A stretch of DNA of 60,000 nucleotides from Polytrichum commune (GCA_950295325.1 OX485805.1:55268758-55328757); one strand, 5' to 3'. Numbered from the stretch's first letter, positions 18,750-32,236 are shown. Notes: a model not told the origin generated them from the letters alone. Translations and numbers: made by a program.

Positions 18750-20344
18750 TTAGTAGAATGAATCAATCGCCTTCATGTAGCTCGGGTGCACTCCGGAGTA
18801 AGACTCGTCGTAATAATCGCTCTCGTAGCGGGAAGGATAGCTCTGGCTCGGCCTATATTCGTTGTACGAGTATCGGTAGTCATCGCGCTCGTAGCCATAG
18901 CCAGGCTGATTATAGTAATCTCCTCCACGGCTGTACGTGTCTCGGCCATTGTAGTCTCGGTAGTCACGACCATCTCTCATCACATCACGATCATTGTAGC
19001 TGCTTGCTCGGTTGTAATCTCGGTAAATTTGTGGATTACTGGAGTAGGAGTAGTAGTCATTTGGCACGAAGCTTGTGGAGCCTGCCCTGGGGTTGTATCC
19101 GCTGGAGCGGTTGTAGTCTCGAATGATTCGAGGTTCGCTCGCGTACTCTACCGAAGGCAAGTAGGAGCCTCGGATTGTATCGTAGTTGTCGCGGCTGTGC
19201 GTGTAGTTGTTGTGGCTGTAGTTTATGGAGCCTACCGAGCGCGATCTCCTGTGCTTGCCGTTGCTGCCATAGCCAGCACTGTGACTTGAGCCTTTGGTGT
19301 TGAAGGACTCGCTGGCGAGGAGTTCCGCCTTCTTGTCCACTTTCTTCGCCTTTTTCATCACATCGTGCGTGTTGGCGTAGCCGTAGACTGTCACAAGTGA
19401 TCGCGCCTGATCTGTGAACACATCTTGCACACCTGGAAAAATAAATTATCAACAGGATTGCTTAGAAATTCGTTCCGAGAGTAGTGCAGAGTCATTATCA
19501 ACAATGGAAGACGTTGTTATAACGCTGAGGAGCTTCTTGTACTAGCCGAGGGATGGAAGCGACAATTACGTGAAGGCAAGAAGAGGCGTGAGACTCCTCT
19601 GACTCTCCTCATCGAATTATTGCTCGAAGGGCCTAATTACAACTTCCCATTCCGTTTTAATATTTTTGTTTCTTCCTGCCAAGAACGTGTTCCTTCCCTT
19701 CAAAGCTTTCTGGTCAACATAAACTTTGTTTCCTAAAATTGCGAAGGAAAAGGAGACAACAACTCCAAAGCACTCAAGAGAGAGAGGCCAGCTTAGAGGT
19801 TCACTCACCATAGAGCTCTTTGATTTCTTCTTGAGCTTTCTCTTCGCATTTTGCGCAGCACATGACCACGCGCAGATCAGTTCTCTGCAGTCACATTCAA
19901 AAGAAAAGATCAGCACGGCGACTTAACAGAACAAATTAATAAAAAAATAAAAACTTTAACAACTTGGAACTCCCGTTGATGTCAAACCATCGACGGAACT
20001 TCATGACATCCATCTATCCATCCATCCTATAACCCTAATACTAACTTTAAACTAAAACTGGGCAGCTTCCCACCGAATAAAGCTTCAAAAAATAAACTTG
20101 CAACTTACCGGTGACATGCCACCACCTCCTCCACCATAGCCATAATTCGGGATGGAGTCACGCCCCATCCAGTGTGGCTCCCGCTGCCGGCCAAAAAACT
20201 GCACACACACACACACACCACACCAACAGATCATCAACACATCGTCGACAACCCATTTTCAAACCTCGATCCCATTGCTCAAACAAACAACAACTCAATT
20301 TAACCACATCACTCAAACCGAATCCTCACCTGATTATACTCCAT
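18750..20344 (-). CDS. HMA-domain protein with Tyr/Arg-rich tail, four coding exons
   Basis: Read on the reverse strand, the coding exons are 20344-20330, 20198-20109, 19884-19809 and 19432-18750 (287 residues). All three introns are GT-AG and frame is kept across each junction (GTGAGG, GTAAGT and GTGAGT donors; TGCAG, TGCAG and TTCCAG acceptors). The first coding exon is only five codons (MEYNQ). Residues 36 to about 90 form an HMA fold with the metal site M43-C-C-A-K-C48 (MxCxxC), then KAQEEIKELYG and SLVTVYGYANTHDVMKKAKK. Such domains bind copper or other soft metals or act in protein contacts. The basic KKAKKVDKKAE segment follows. From about residue 105 the protein is low-complexity and rich in Tyr, Asp, Arg and Ser, with repeated RDYNR/YRDYNG units and a GYGYERDDYRY stretch. 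The C-terminus is IDSFY, so the CaaX prenylation box of HIPP-type proteins is absent. The metal or partner is unknown. A start further upstream is blocked by the intron at 20199-20329, which supports the ATG at 20344. Confidence 0.88.
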
Positions 20345-20692
20345 CACCGCTGCTGCCGGGACGAGACACCCGCAGCGCGCTACACAAAGACTCAGAAATC
20401 CTCCAGGAAAAAAAAAGAACTCCTCCGACCACTTGGCGATCGGTGTCAAATTCCTTCACCTCAAGTGGCCTGTACTGATCTCCGGAACTTCAAGCCCCAA
20501 AAAGCCTGGCCTAAAAAGCGGATCCCAAAATTCCTGAAACTTTTTGGCTAACCCGTGGATCTGCGACTTGTGATGAGAGTGTGGATTCGCAAGATGGAGC
20601 AGGTTTTGGTGAAGAATGCGATGAGAGAGAAGCAGATGAGCCACATAAGAGCACCGGTGTTGGTTGCTACTGAGCGAAGAAGAAGACTGCGT

Positions 20693-20698
20693 CTTATA
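20693..20698 (-). promoter_or_regulatory. Possible TATA box of the HMA gene
   Basis: TATAAG on the reverse strand lies about 350 bp upstream of the ATG at 20344. It would give a 5' leader of roughly 300 nt. The GC-rich island at 20715-20945 lies immediately upstream. This is inference from motif and position. Confidence 0.35.
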
Positions 20699-20714
20699 CT
20701 ACAGGAAGCGATTT

Positions 20715-20945
20715 ACTTTTCCCGGGGTCTTGCCCGCTGCCCCGGCCCCCGGGGCGGGCAGCGTATAGCGTATTTCCGATGGTATAGGGACCGTATAACC
20801 CCCCCCCTTCCTTGTTGGAGAATGTTTTCTTTGTCCGGTTCTTTACATACTTCTTCGAATGTTCGTATTATTCCGAGCCCAAAGGAGGAGACCGCGTCTC
20901 GGCCGCTACCGTCCACAAAACGTAGAATCTTGGAACGGTGTTAAA
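20715..20945. other. Short GC-rich island upstream of the HMA gene
   Basis: This is a compositional break. CCCGGGG and GCCC/GGGC blocks include CGCTGCCC (20736-20743) pairing with GGGCAGCG (20756-20763) around a CGGCCCCCGGGG core. A C9 run follows at about 20800, then mixed sequence back to the AT-rich background by 20950. A 67-codon frame on the reverse strand is not recognisable. It could be promoter-associated or an insertion of organellar DNA; neither is shown. Confidence 0.5.
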
Positions 20946-20949
20946 AATG

Positions 20950-23900
20950 GGAGGGTAAAGATGTCGTGTAGGTGGATCATCGAATATCTCCCTTATTAAA
21001 ATGCAATGCGTTTCTTGGGTTGGTGCCGTTCGAGGTGCGAGCTTGAGGTTTGATGGTGCAATTGCAATTATTAGGTCGATTCTTCAAGACGAAGTTATGT
21101 GGTTTGAGGAAAGATATGTTTAGCAATTAATGGTCGTGTACGGTTGGGTGGTTTTTAGGTTCATTGTCAAAAATGGCTGAAGTTTTTAGTAACGTTTTGA
21201 ACGAACAAATTCATTTTTTTAGGTCATCTCTTAATAGCCCGGTCAATTTGTGGAATAGCATTCAAAGTTTTCTTTGGCCAAGCAAACAATTTTGTGTTTT
21301 GTGATCGGTCTCAAACGTGTGTTCGTTACTTATGGAATAAAATGTACTTTCTCCAAAATAGCATGACTCCGACTGACATCTACGTTAAGTATATGAAAAC
21401 AATAAGACGATGGATGTGTGGAAGAATCAACCATCTTCATGTTCGATTCCTTTGTTTTCCCTTAACCTATATATACATGGCTCACCCATCTATATGTTTA
21501 TTTTTATTTTTCACCCAAACTCTTGTTAATTTTTGTTGAAAACACAAGCATTTCGACTTCAAGAGAACGAGTTTGTGCTTAAGGAAGACTAATACAAAAA
21601 TGGCTTATTGTTTCTAATGTTGGCATCTACCCCTTCTTTCTTGGCGAATTTAACTTGTATAATTTTTCTATAGTCCATTCAATTCAAATTACATCCCATG
21701 CCACTAGTGTGAGATCTAGAAGCACATGAACCATGAAATCCCATCAACGTTCTAGATAGTTCCAAGTTCTAACTAATTGAAACTTTACATTAACTATAAA
21801 AATAAATAAATAAAATTGGACCATTGATATGATACGGGGATGTGAATCCACATGGCCCGAAGCTTGGATGTTACAAGGTTTACTGAAGTCTTTGCTTTTG
21901 TTAAAGGTTTACTTATGACAATGAAAATGCAAATAAATGATTATGTGACCGTTTCAAAGGCGTTCGTCATTTTGTAGATGATAGTAGTTATTCTAGACAT
22001 ACACAAATGACTTAAAGAATATTTGAACACCAATGTGTCCAACATATGATATTTCATATAATTGTCTTAGACCTAGACAATTGTCATTGTATTTGTCAGA
22101 AAATGTCACAAATATGATCACATTTTCATCAAATAGGCTAGACGATACAAAACATATCCAACGATTCAAATATTTCTTCTTTCATATTTCACAAGCACTT
22201 TCTCCTCATTTTCTATCGCAAATCTAGGGAATCACATAACATGCGTATTCACACCGCAATGCGATGGGCCTCATACTAACTCATGTGCATATGTATAATT
22301 TAATGTTCATAAAGAAGTCCTATAAAACATATGGATTAGACAAATGACATAATGTACAAAAACAAAAGGACTGACACAATTTGAATCATGCGTTGAGTGC
22401 ATATCAATTACAATTTGAAACTATGTGTGTGGCCCATGATGAGTGAGGGTTCCAAAATGGTCATCAACGTACGAACCTCTTAGATTTCTATTACGAAATT
22501 ATGAGTGGCGCCGCATAGTAAGAAATAATGACCATTTTCAAACCAACATTCGTTATGTTGTCGCATATGGGAGCTTAGGTGGCTATCATGTCGAACCCGT
22601 GAGCCCTTCTCCAATAAGGTTGCATGGAGCATTTAAAGTCCCAAACCGCAAACTATGGCGGGATGGACGGGAACATTCCGCATCTATGAAAGGTGTTTTT
22701 GATCATCAATAAGTGAGAACTTCAAAGGTCAAAGTGGGGTGTAGGTGGGGTACCTATGTGGGCCTTGTGTTATACTCTTCTTAATTGTGAATTTGAATTT
22801 GAGTGGTACATGGAAAGATACGTAATTGTGAATGGACACCCACCAAGACATGTGTTATGATGAAATTGGACTACATGCTTGAGTAATTTAGGTTCAATTG
22901 TTAACATAGTTGGAAGGGCTTGTGTGATCACTCAACTTCACTTGCATATCTTGTACCTTTCTCTTGCATATCAACTTTGGAACTCCAATTTGATTTGACA
23001 ATCCAAATATACATAATATGCAGTTTATGACAAAATTCCCAATCTGATTCCAACAACACGTATTGTTTTGTTGGTGTTGGAAGTGACCACAACAAGACCA
23101 CGTCCTTCACAAAATTAATGTATTGAGGTTATTGAGGCAAAGATTATGAGTTATCGTTTATGCCACCCCTGTCAGAGGGTCCAGAGTAAGAACCTACTCC
23201 TCATAAGTTTGTGCTTGATTCATCTTAACCTTTATCTTCAATACATTAACGCACGGTTCTTGATTATGAACTTGATGTGAAAACGATTATAACATTATTG
23301 AGCTAAAAGGCCATTCCCAACGTGTTCACATTCAACTTACATGGGTGCCATATATTATTGGTCAAGGAGCTTGAAGTGCATCCAAAATAGTTAAAATGAA
23401 GACCGACCCTATTCGACTTTAGCAATAAAACCCAAATTGTAAAGTCTAAAGATAAGATGAAAGTTTTGCATGAATGAAATTGGTGTAATCGTTCCCAAAT
23501 CATAGAAAGTGGATGCAATTGTTGAAAATTGGATGAATGTGTCCATATGTGGCTTCATCACTCCAATGATTGTCGTCATTGTCGGCTTTCCTAAAAATTC
23601 AAAACATTTGAAGAAGACCATCCCACACCCTCTTTTCATGGCCCCGCAATCATAAGGAAGAAACTTCATTTGAGTGAAAGCTAGGGCCCAACGACCAATC
23701 ACACTCACTTTAAATTGCAAGCCAAAACGGCCAAGCTTTGGAGCCCGGACATTCCAACTTGTAATTAATAGTTAATAACTATAATGTGGCAATTACACTT
23801 GTGAATCATTTGGATTATTAAGCTTACTTTGTGCAAAGCTCAACATCGCACATTGATTTAAGTTGAAGGTTGTCTTTGGACCAAGTTTGGACCTACCTAT

Positions 23901-25780
23901 TATGTGTGCACATCAATCGTGGTGCATTTCATTTTCTACTTTGCACTTTGAGTGCCGTAATATAATCTCCACATGGGATTTATAGTGCAACTCAATCATG
24001 AGATGTCAACACATGGCAAATATGACTCGATTGCAATGAAAACGAGGTACGAGTATGTTGACAACTTGGAAGATTTTTATTTTATTGTAGAGATCTATGC
24101 ATTAGAATACATGACTTTGTTGGATGGGCATCTTTAAAGCTTCTTAAACTTGTCTAAACATTTAGGTCTAATTTAGCAACTTATAAAAGTAAATCGGCAC
24201 CTCTCAAGGTGAATCCGGCCATATGGATGACATATTTCTAAAGTCATAATTGTACACGCAAATCTCAAATTGTTAATGTGGCCAAATTTAGACAATCGTG
24301 ACATAAATGTGTATGTTGGTATGGTCAGGCGAAGGTGAATGTCCAGACAAAAACTTCCGCCACAACCTTCAGGGGTTAGTGTCTTAATTGACTAGAATGT
24401 AATATTTTTATTCTTCTAGTTGTCATGACTTTTTGTAAGTTTTAGTTCAAATTTTTTTCATTCAAGTTCTCCTTTGATGCTTCAAGGCCTATCTCCCATT
24501 TAAGCACGTGATCTTATGTTCTATCACCAACATTTTGTGCTAAGAGGTATAAGCTTGTCTTTTGGTGTATAATGTATTGTACGAGAAAATATCAAAATTT
24601 ATGAACAATTTCATTTATGTCATTTGCCAAGTCATGCAAGGTTGCGGGAAGAAAAAATTATCGCATACAAGCGTATGTCTTATCCATCCACCATTAAAAA
24701 AATAAATTGATCCCCCTATCAATTTGTGGTTGATTCAACTCAAATGACTTGGAGTGTTCATGCCAACCATATTGAAGTTTAAGAAACATTAGCATAATAT
24801 GTACTTATGGTTAGTTTTTGAAGAAAGTTATTTTTTCCTAATTTCAATGAAACTCTTATATTGCATCATAAATATTCTTGGTATCTAGATTAATCATAAT
24901 GTTGCTAGTTTACTAAAATGCCACGTTTGTCCAACTTGCCTCATTTGGTTGGGTGATGTTTCACAACACCAATCAATGGGGAGGGTGAAAACATTGATTG
25001 TAATGTAGAGCTTGAGTTTTTTAATTTTAATTTTTAAAGTCAAACTTACACCTACATCGGAGTCAAACACCTCAAATTACTCTACCGAGGTTAAACTTGG
25101 ATGAATCAATAATAAACCTACAAAGGGGGGATTACCGTAACCCCCATGATAGGTATTGGGAAACGAAATCTCATTTGGACCCCGAAAATCATACACGAAC
25201 TTATACAAACTAGGCATGGCTAGAATAGGGCTTTCTATTAGATGTAAAATCATCCATGTGGAAGGTGAAAACCGCCCAACTTAGTGCCGCTGTGTTTTCA
25301 TCCATAAGGAAGAAACCCTTTCATATAATATCTCCGTCACTTGGCCAATTCAAGGACCATGTGTGAGGCCGAGGCTAAATTTCTTGCTCTTTGAGTTGAC
25401 CCCTACTCATATACTGGAGGTAAACCCAATCAACTATTGTAGAGCATGATCTATTTCAAATTTACTAGTGTCGGAATGTAGTTTAGTTTTCACATGTTTA
25501 TTCACACCATATCCATTGACCATCTCTTATTGGAGACAATGGCAAGAGGATAGAGAGACTCTATAATTCATGCCGGTATTGACAAACATAGCCGTTATTG
25601 TTCTTCTTTTGGCCACATGGAATCCAAGTGTGTCAACCGATGCAAAAATGAATGTAACGGTAATTGAGGAGTAGACAACTATTTTCTTGTCATACCAAAT
25701 AGAGAGCTCTCTGTGGTATAATAGAGATATGGAAACTACAATTTTTTCAGTGTGGCTTTGGAATTAACATTTGAAACCCC
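20950..25780. other. Gene-free AT-rich stretch
   Basis: No frame with family features is present. Small dispersed-repeat similarities exist (for example the TGGATGAATCAA.AA segment near 25095 recurs near 26875). No complete element ends were resolved. Confidence 0.5.
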
Positions 25781-25786
25781 AAATTA

Positions 25787-26136
25787 GGGTCACTCCACAC
25801 ATGAGCCAAGGGCTGTGACCATGTAATTGTGAGGGCCCTTGACTCTCATCCATAGGTTGTACCATGAGACATGAGAAAGCCATTTTTATAGAAATTAGCA
25901 TGGTTTGCCAAATTTTGCATCATGCCTACCTCTTGGAGGTGGGCTTGATGCGAATTCCATCAATCCAAAAAACGTTGTTTATTGTCTATCATGTAGAAAT
26001 TTCACCCTTGATACACATTTTGGGGCGTTGGGCCTTCACCTTCGCATGTGAAATGAATTTGGACAGTCTAAGCCTTCCAACCAATAAGAGATCGTAGAGT
26101 GCAACGGTCATGGACCTTCAGTCTTGTGTGAAAACC
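25787..26136. mobile_element. MITE of the GGGYCACTTCACACA family
   Basis: The left end GGGTCACTCCACACATGAG is preceded by TTA. The inverted right end is GGTTTTCACACAAGACTGAA. Sub-terminal GGGC.TGTGACCAT matches the copy at 51510-52012. The right-hand target copy is not visible. It carries no transposase. Confidence 0.5.
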
Positions 26137-26352
26137 AAAATGTGAGTCTTTTTGCTCACCTCAAAAAGCAAGATTTTCCCTTGTAAGCTTTCGTAAAAAC
26201 TTATCAAGGCTAAAATGCAAATTAACATTGTAGAACTATGGTAGTTTTTATAAGCCTCATTGATCCTTAAATGGGGGTAAAAGACCGTGATTTAGTCTAG
26301 TGGGACCCAATTAAAATGAATTGCCACCAAACTTGGGAGGGTCATGTTTCAA

Positions 26353-26379
26353 CCCCCCCCCCCCCCACCCACCCACCCT
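26353..26379. repeat. C14 run and (ACCC)n tract
   Basis: Fourteen C followed by ACCC repeats. Comparable mononucleotide runs are G11 at 42973-42983, T17 at 50975-50991, A21 at 52175-52195 and C13 at 52231-52243. Confidence 0.9.
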
Positions 26380-26399
26380 CGTGGTGGGTGTTGTGATAA

Positions 26400-29300
26400 A
26401 TCGGAAAAGAACTAGGAGTCCATAATCAATAATTTATGTGAGAGTATTTTCCGCATAGCTCAGACATGCACATTGCAACTCAAATTAGTTTGGCAAAGTA
26501 ATCAGAAGAGTATGCCGAAAACCTCAATAATACATACTTTAAGTAGCTATGCGGTCAAATACTCCTGATAGATGTGTTATTTTTTCACAAATATAACAGT
26601 GGGCATGCAATTAAAATGTGCTACAACAAGAAATGTAGTCCACATCTAGGATGAGCTTCTGCCATTCTCTTCGTGGGTGTTACCGATAAAGGTGCACATG
26701 TATCATTTCATTATGTCCATAGTTCATGCATAAGTCTAGTTTTACTTAAAAACATATTTAGCAGGGGCATGGTGAAACCTTGTTTATTACATCTAGTATT
26801 ACTAATTTTAACCAACTCAATCATTAAATCAAGATATATAGGAGACCCCATATTACCCTACTGAACTAAAATTGGGATGAATCAACAACCAACCAACCAA
26901 CCAACCTATAAGGAACATGATTTTAATATCACCCACTCGGTAGGTTGTTGTGAACCCTGCCCCCGTGTTTTTGGGGGTGAGAGGGGGTGGTAGAAGCTTC
27001 GGAGCAAGGCAAGCATTTATTTCCCAAGCACTAAACCGGCCTCTTTGATTGACTATAGGGACAAGTTATCAAAACATTCCATTCGAAAATCTCCCCAAAA
27101 TCAGTGCTTATGATTCTATCTCATTTACTTACTCTATTTCGCGACCCAATGCAAAAGTTGCCGCACTAGGACTACACCGTCCATGGTGTTTAGTGTCACA
27201 TACACTATTTGCAAAAGAGCCTAAACAAGATGCCTAGAGGTCTCAAAGTGCCATGTCTGTTGATTGTCAATATGACGTTGTTCGTCAACATAAGTATTTG
27301 TTTCCAGTGAAAAATTACTTATATTATGACATTGAGCTTAGGAGATTGGGATACTTGAGATGATAGTTTTGTGTTTTAGTTTTGCAACAAGATGATGTTC
27401 TTGAGCATACTTATGTCAGGTGTCATTCGTGTACACTTTCGTCAACTTGTAGACTATTGTGTAACACGGGCATACACCTCATAACACTATTGAAGCCATA
27501 CTCATGCCAAGATATTAGTAAGCGCACTTGAACACCAAGTGCCATGAGGTGACACTCATGATGAAATTATTGATCATTAGAGCAACATGGGATAAGCTTT
27601 TAAACAGGGTAATTGACACTATTATGCACCTGACACTAAATATCATAGAATGTGTAGTACCGCAATAGAGGCCGTATAGGTTCTTTGAGTATTAAAAATC
27701 ATAAACGACTTTACTTAGTGTAAAACGTATGTTCTACTTAAGATTGCATGGCATGGGGTAACCACAAATAGAAAGTGACAATAAATACCATAAATGATGT
27801 ACTATTGTGAATTGTTTCTATCTATCTATGTTAATTTATTTTCACTTCACCTATAAAGTTGTGTTACGTGATCAACACGTGACCAATATACCGACAACCT
27901 TCGAGACTAATAAATCGTAAAATTTGGTTCTGTTAAGTGGGGGTAAACGTACCTTCTCAGTGTAATATATAAGCACAATATACATATAATTATCATACTA
28001 GGTTGGGGTTAGTTGGCATCCTAATCACGTTGGGTCAAGATTCTCGAGTGAGAATGCAACATGTTGGAGTGGTGTGGAGTAAATCACGGGCGAGTGTTTT
28101 TCGGGAGTTTAATATTGTAGAGCAATGTTTGCTTCGACATGAAAAAAAATTCATCTTCTTTCAAGTGAATTTTAACACGTGTCATATCCACATTGGGCAA
28201 GCTTGTGTGTTAAATCAAGTGGAAATTAACTTCCAGCAATCAAAGTGTTGAACCAAATAACATGGTAAGTGATGAGATTTGTAAGAATATATTCGATCTG
28301 ACTTGGGGGGTCAAAGGTCTTATTGTGACTCAAAGTAACTCAGTGGTCACTTGGAAGGTTAGACCTTAGATGGGCATTATTTCTTGATTTCCCCTCGGGT
28401 TGCGTTGTGGTGGTTGTATTTTGGTTCTTTCTTCTTGCAATTGAATCTTCAATTTGTGCCACAAACAAAAATAATAATAAATTTGTAAGAACAAGAGTGG
28501 GATATAAGGAGATAATAAATAAATAAAAACATTTTTATCTACATGTGGTTTATAGAGATTGGGAAGCACATATCTAGTCAAAGTTTTTTGGTGGGTTGTC
28601 TTTAACAAGGCAATTGTTCCCCGGTGTATTTAAAAAAGTAAATGTAACCGTGGCACATACATATGTTGGAACGATTAGTAACATATGCTTGTGTTATAGT
28701 GTCTTAACAATCAATTAATATTCATTCTCTCGGTGAACGTCTTCCAATGGTGTTTGGGAGCAAAGTCAAATCCGACAACACCAAAATGTTTCTCAATTCT
28801 TTATTGCCCTTTGATTACCAACTATTGGGAGCAAAGCTCATGGTAGGTGGGTCTTACATTGGTGGAACTAACATTGTCCAATGTTTTGTCTGAACAAACA
28901 TTCTTATACAAAACTATAGAATAGAATGACTTGCATATACCTCCAAAGACATCTTTCACACCAATAGTCAATTTTCTCGTGAACGCCAAGCTTTGGTATA
29001 TATTGCTCTTTTTCTTGTGTAATCTTGTTTGTAGGATCAACCACTTGTCCATGTCTCTACTCTCAAGAAAGAAAATCTAGAAGATGAACCTTTTGCATTC
29101 ATACAAACAAACAAAATGGAGCATTCCATTCACACTCAGGTGTGAATCATTTAACCGCAATGATTCAAAATACGAAACCCTACCATTCTTTGCCAAGTAG
29201 AAGAAGACCCACCTTTGCATGCGTCCATAAGAGCCAACACCAAACTTGTGGGGTTGGTACTCATATGTGAGGTAAATGTCAAGCTAAGGACAATTGTTAT

Positions 29301-30240
29301 CCATGTCACTCATGACTAAGTGAAACACATCGTTGGTGCATGAAAACATTGTACATCATATCTCACGTGATGTCAAACTCTATGTTCTTACACTTGCCAA
29401 CGCATTCAAGTGTTCTTCCCATGTAAAAGGGAGGATGCCATGATTGGGTTATGTGTGTTTTCTTCTATGCAACGTTTGTTCATCATTTGCTACAAGACAC
29501 ACACATGAGTGTCGTAGAAAAGAGTTATTGGAATACAACGTTCATGCTTGTTTAGGGTTGATCCCCGTTAGGTTTTCATCCATGACCAAGAGCATTCTCC
29601 AGTCTCTTAACTCCCCATAGCTTTATTGGCTCATCAACCTTGTTCCAAATAAACATCTTCTAAGTTCAAAATCTAAAACTAATTGAATTTATTTATTTAG
29701 TATTTGGAACACATGAGGTGCTTTTGGACCACCTGGCTAGTTTTCCGTTAAGTGGAGAGATAATTTCATGGTTGAGAATCCAACCGTCAACCACTCCATC
29801 AATTTTGGTATCTCTCCACAATCATCCGGTAGTTTAGGGTCATCTCATACCAATTGGATTTATTTTAGAGAGAGAGAGAGAGAGAGAGAGATATTGATTT
29901 TTGGACAAGTATTGTGACAACTGCTCACATCAATCGTAAACCGTAAAGGGTTTCTATTTTTTGCCATAGCTCAAAGAAACCACCCCAAAACTCAATTGAC
30001 ACCACATGGAAACTAATATCCGGCACTAGTTAAGACAAAATAAGGAAAGGGTAGCTCTAAGGGCCATAATCCAAAAAATTCGATCATTTTGGAGCACCTA
30101 AAGCGGTAAAATTAGGGAATGCATTAGTCACTATAAGGTGTTAAGGGTACGTACATTCCTCATGCAAATTCATGCTCAAAGATACAACTATCTTTGTCCA
30201 AACTACAACCATGTCAACTACTTATATACTTGCAACATGC
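26400..30240. other. Gene-free AT-rich stretch
   Basis: Only short unrecognised frames, a (CCAA)n tract at about 26889-26904 and the (AG)n tract at 29867-29890 are seen. Confidence 0.5.
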
Positions 30241-30243
30241 ACT

Positions 30244-30367
30244 AGTAGAAATGTGGTGGCTACACGACATGACAAATCTTAACTCAAAGTGTCCATAATG
30301 ACACCCACCTTTGTCATTCTTGTCACTTTGTGTAAGATTGTTGTCTCATGGAACTACCACATTTCTA
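30244..30367. mobile_element. Fold-back MITE with CACTA-like start
   Basis: The left arm CACTAGTAGAAATGTGGTGG and right arm (reverse: TAGTAGAAATGTGGTAG) are inverted, and pairing continues through ACAA(A)TCTTA and CAAAGTG, so almost the whole 120 bp can fold. The left terminus CACTAGTAGAAA resembles CACTA (En/Spm) ends. Superfamily is uncertain because the right end lacks the full CACTA. Confidence 0.5.
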
Positions 30368-30850
30368 CTACACTAAATATTGTATTTAGTATCACATGTT
30401 CTTTGTGTCATTGTGGTAACTTTTTCTAATGACATTTCTTATGAATAAGTTTACAAGTATTGTTATCCCAACCAACTTTTAATTCATCCACTGCCCAAAT
30501 ATTGAAACAAAGCTTTGATATAATTTGCAACTAAGCACTTTTGATATAAAATATTGTCATGGGTGATTGGAATTTGGATAAAAAAGATCACTTAGTAAGT
30601 GACAATATTGAGACATTGTAAATCTATTTTACCCAATCTTTTTAAAGGAATTATAAATATTGTATGGTGTATATTTAGTGTTGGTGACACTACACAAGTG
30701 GTTTACAATTAGCATTGAGCAAGACAATAAAAATCGGCGAAACTATATACAAGAATTAGTACAGTGATGGGCACAACATAGTAATGTACCTAGAGCACAT
30801 TGTCCACTACTTTTAAATAAGTACACTGAACACAATATTTAGTGTCACTT
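30368..30850 (+). repeat. Dispersed repeat A, uninterrupted copy
   Basis: It starts CTACACTAAATATTGTATTT and contains TGTCATTGTGGTAACTTT, TCCCAACCAACTTTTA, GATCACTTAGTAAGTG (about 30593) and GTTTACAATTAGCATTGAGC (about 30700). The same landmarks occur in order at 36953-38860, where two further elements interrupt them. It therefore serves as the empty-site reference. No coding capacity is seen. Confidence 0.75.
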
Positions 30851-31199
30851 GCTATCTGGATTTACACAACTTTATATATGTTTTTTTATTGTTGATATAA
30901 TTTTTTACCAAGTAAAGTTGTTAATATTCTATAATGTCCAAACAACCAGTTCAATATTTTTTTGGTAAAATATGAGATTTACAATAAAATAGAGATAGCA
31001 TTGCGTAATCCCAAATAGTAAGTGGCACTCAACATCACATTGAGTGTAGTTGGATGACTGTGTGCTTGAGATATTTCGTGACACTTTGAAGAGGTGCCGC
31101 ATTGCCTTCGGGGTTTTAGGCGGGTAAGTATTTATTCCCTCCGAAAGTATTTTTGGGCCTTGGTACATGGGCTTTCGCAATCCCGATGCTCATTGCATG

Positions 31200-32230
31200 G
31201 CGATCTAGTGTCGACAACAATCAATAGTGCTAGTAGGACATAGTAAATTTTCTTCTTTATTCATAATACACCTTTACCTTGGGAGCCGTGGGGAACGCTT
31301 TCCACATGGCAATAAGTTGTGCTCTCAAGAAGCTTCACCCGCAAATAAGCTTAAGTGGAATCTCAAGGGTTGGTACACTCTTTGATGAATTTTTGGGAGT
31401 TAATTTTGCGGTCGAGCCGGGTGGCATTTTACTATACTTAGTATTTTCCAATTCATGTAGATAGGTAGATATTAGATAGATAGATGCCACCCCGCATGTT
31501 GTTGCATAAACAACATTATAGAATTGTGTACTAAGTGAGAGAGGATACTACACTAGTGTTTCACATGTATATGTGTACGACCTTTCTCAAATGTAGGTAT
31601 CACGTTAGAGTTGTCATTTTGTTCAACGGGATTTTTGGACGGGAGTTGGTTGTTTTGAATAAAAACACTCTTAGGTTCAGTAACTTTTTGGTGCATCATT
31701 GGGGCCAGTGTTGGGGTTTGAACAAAGGACAACCTATGTTGGCTCGCTGAGGTATAAACTCATCTTGACATGTTAAAAAGGTGCTAAAATGTACGAGATA
31801 GAATGTCCTAAAATCGTTTTTTGAAGTGTTGTCCAACTTTATCCTTTGTCCCTAACTTTGACGTTTGAATTTAGATCATTTCCTTTTAACCAAGGGTGAT
31901 AAAATAAAAATAACGTCGAGCTTGCTTGCACATGAATGGGTAACCATCCTACTTAATTTGGTTGTGCTTTTACCAAGCACCAAAGAAAGGATACTTCCAC
32001 CCTTTTGGGAGGTGGTCGCCATGTTATTGGTACAAAATATATGGGGATGGCATCTCTATGGCGGATCCACCGGAGCTTAATTGTTGTCAAAATCTTGTTT
32101 GTTAAGGATTAAATATTAAAAATATTGAATGGTTATTTGGTGGATTTGTTTCGTTAATCTTCTGATTTTGGGTTGTGGTGTGTGTATATGTTCTACTACG
32201 GTGATGGAGTGGAGTGTTCGTGAACTGCTC
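31200..32230. other. Gene-free stretch
   Basis: Short unrecognised frames and a (TAGA)n tract at about 31460-31484 only. Confidence 0.5.
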
Positions 32231-32236
32231 CTCTTA

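Noticed and set aside
18786-19289. Long forward frames of 166-167 codons opposite the HMA gene's last exon
   Set aside because: They are antisense shadows of a low-complexity coding exon whose reverse-strand frame joins cleanly to an HMA domain.
20713-20916. 67-codon reverse frame in the GC-rich island
   Set aside because: Not recognisable; arises from the island's composition.
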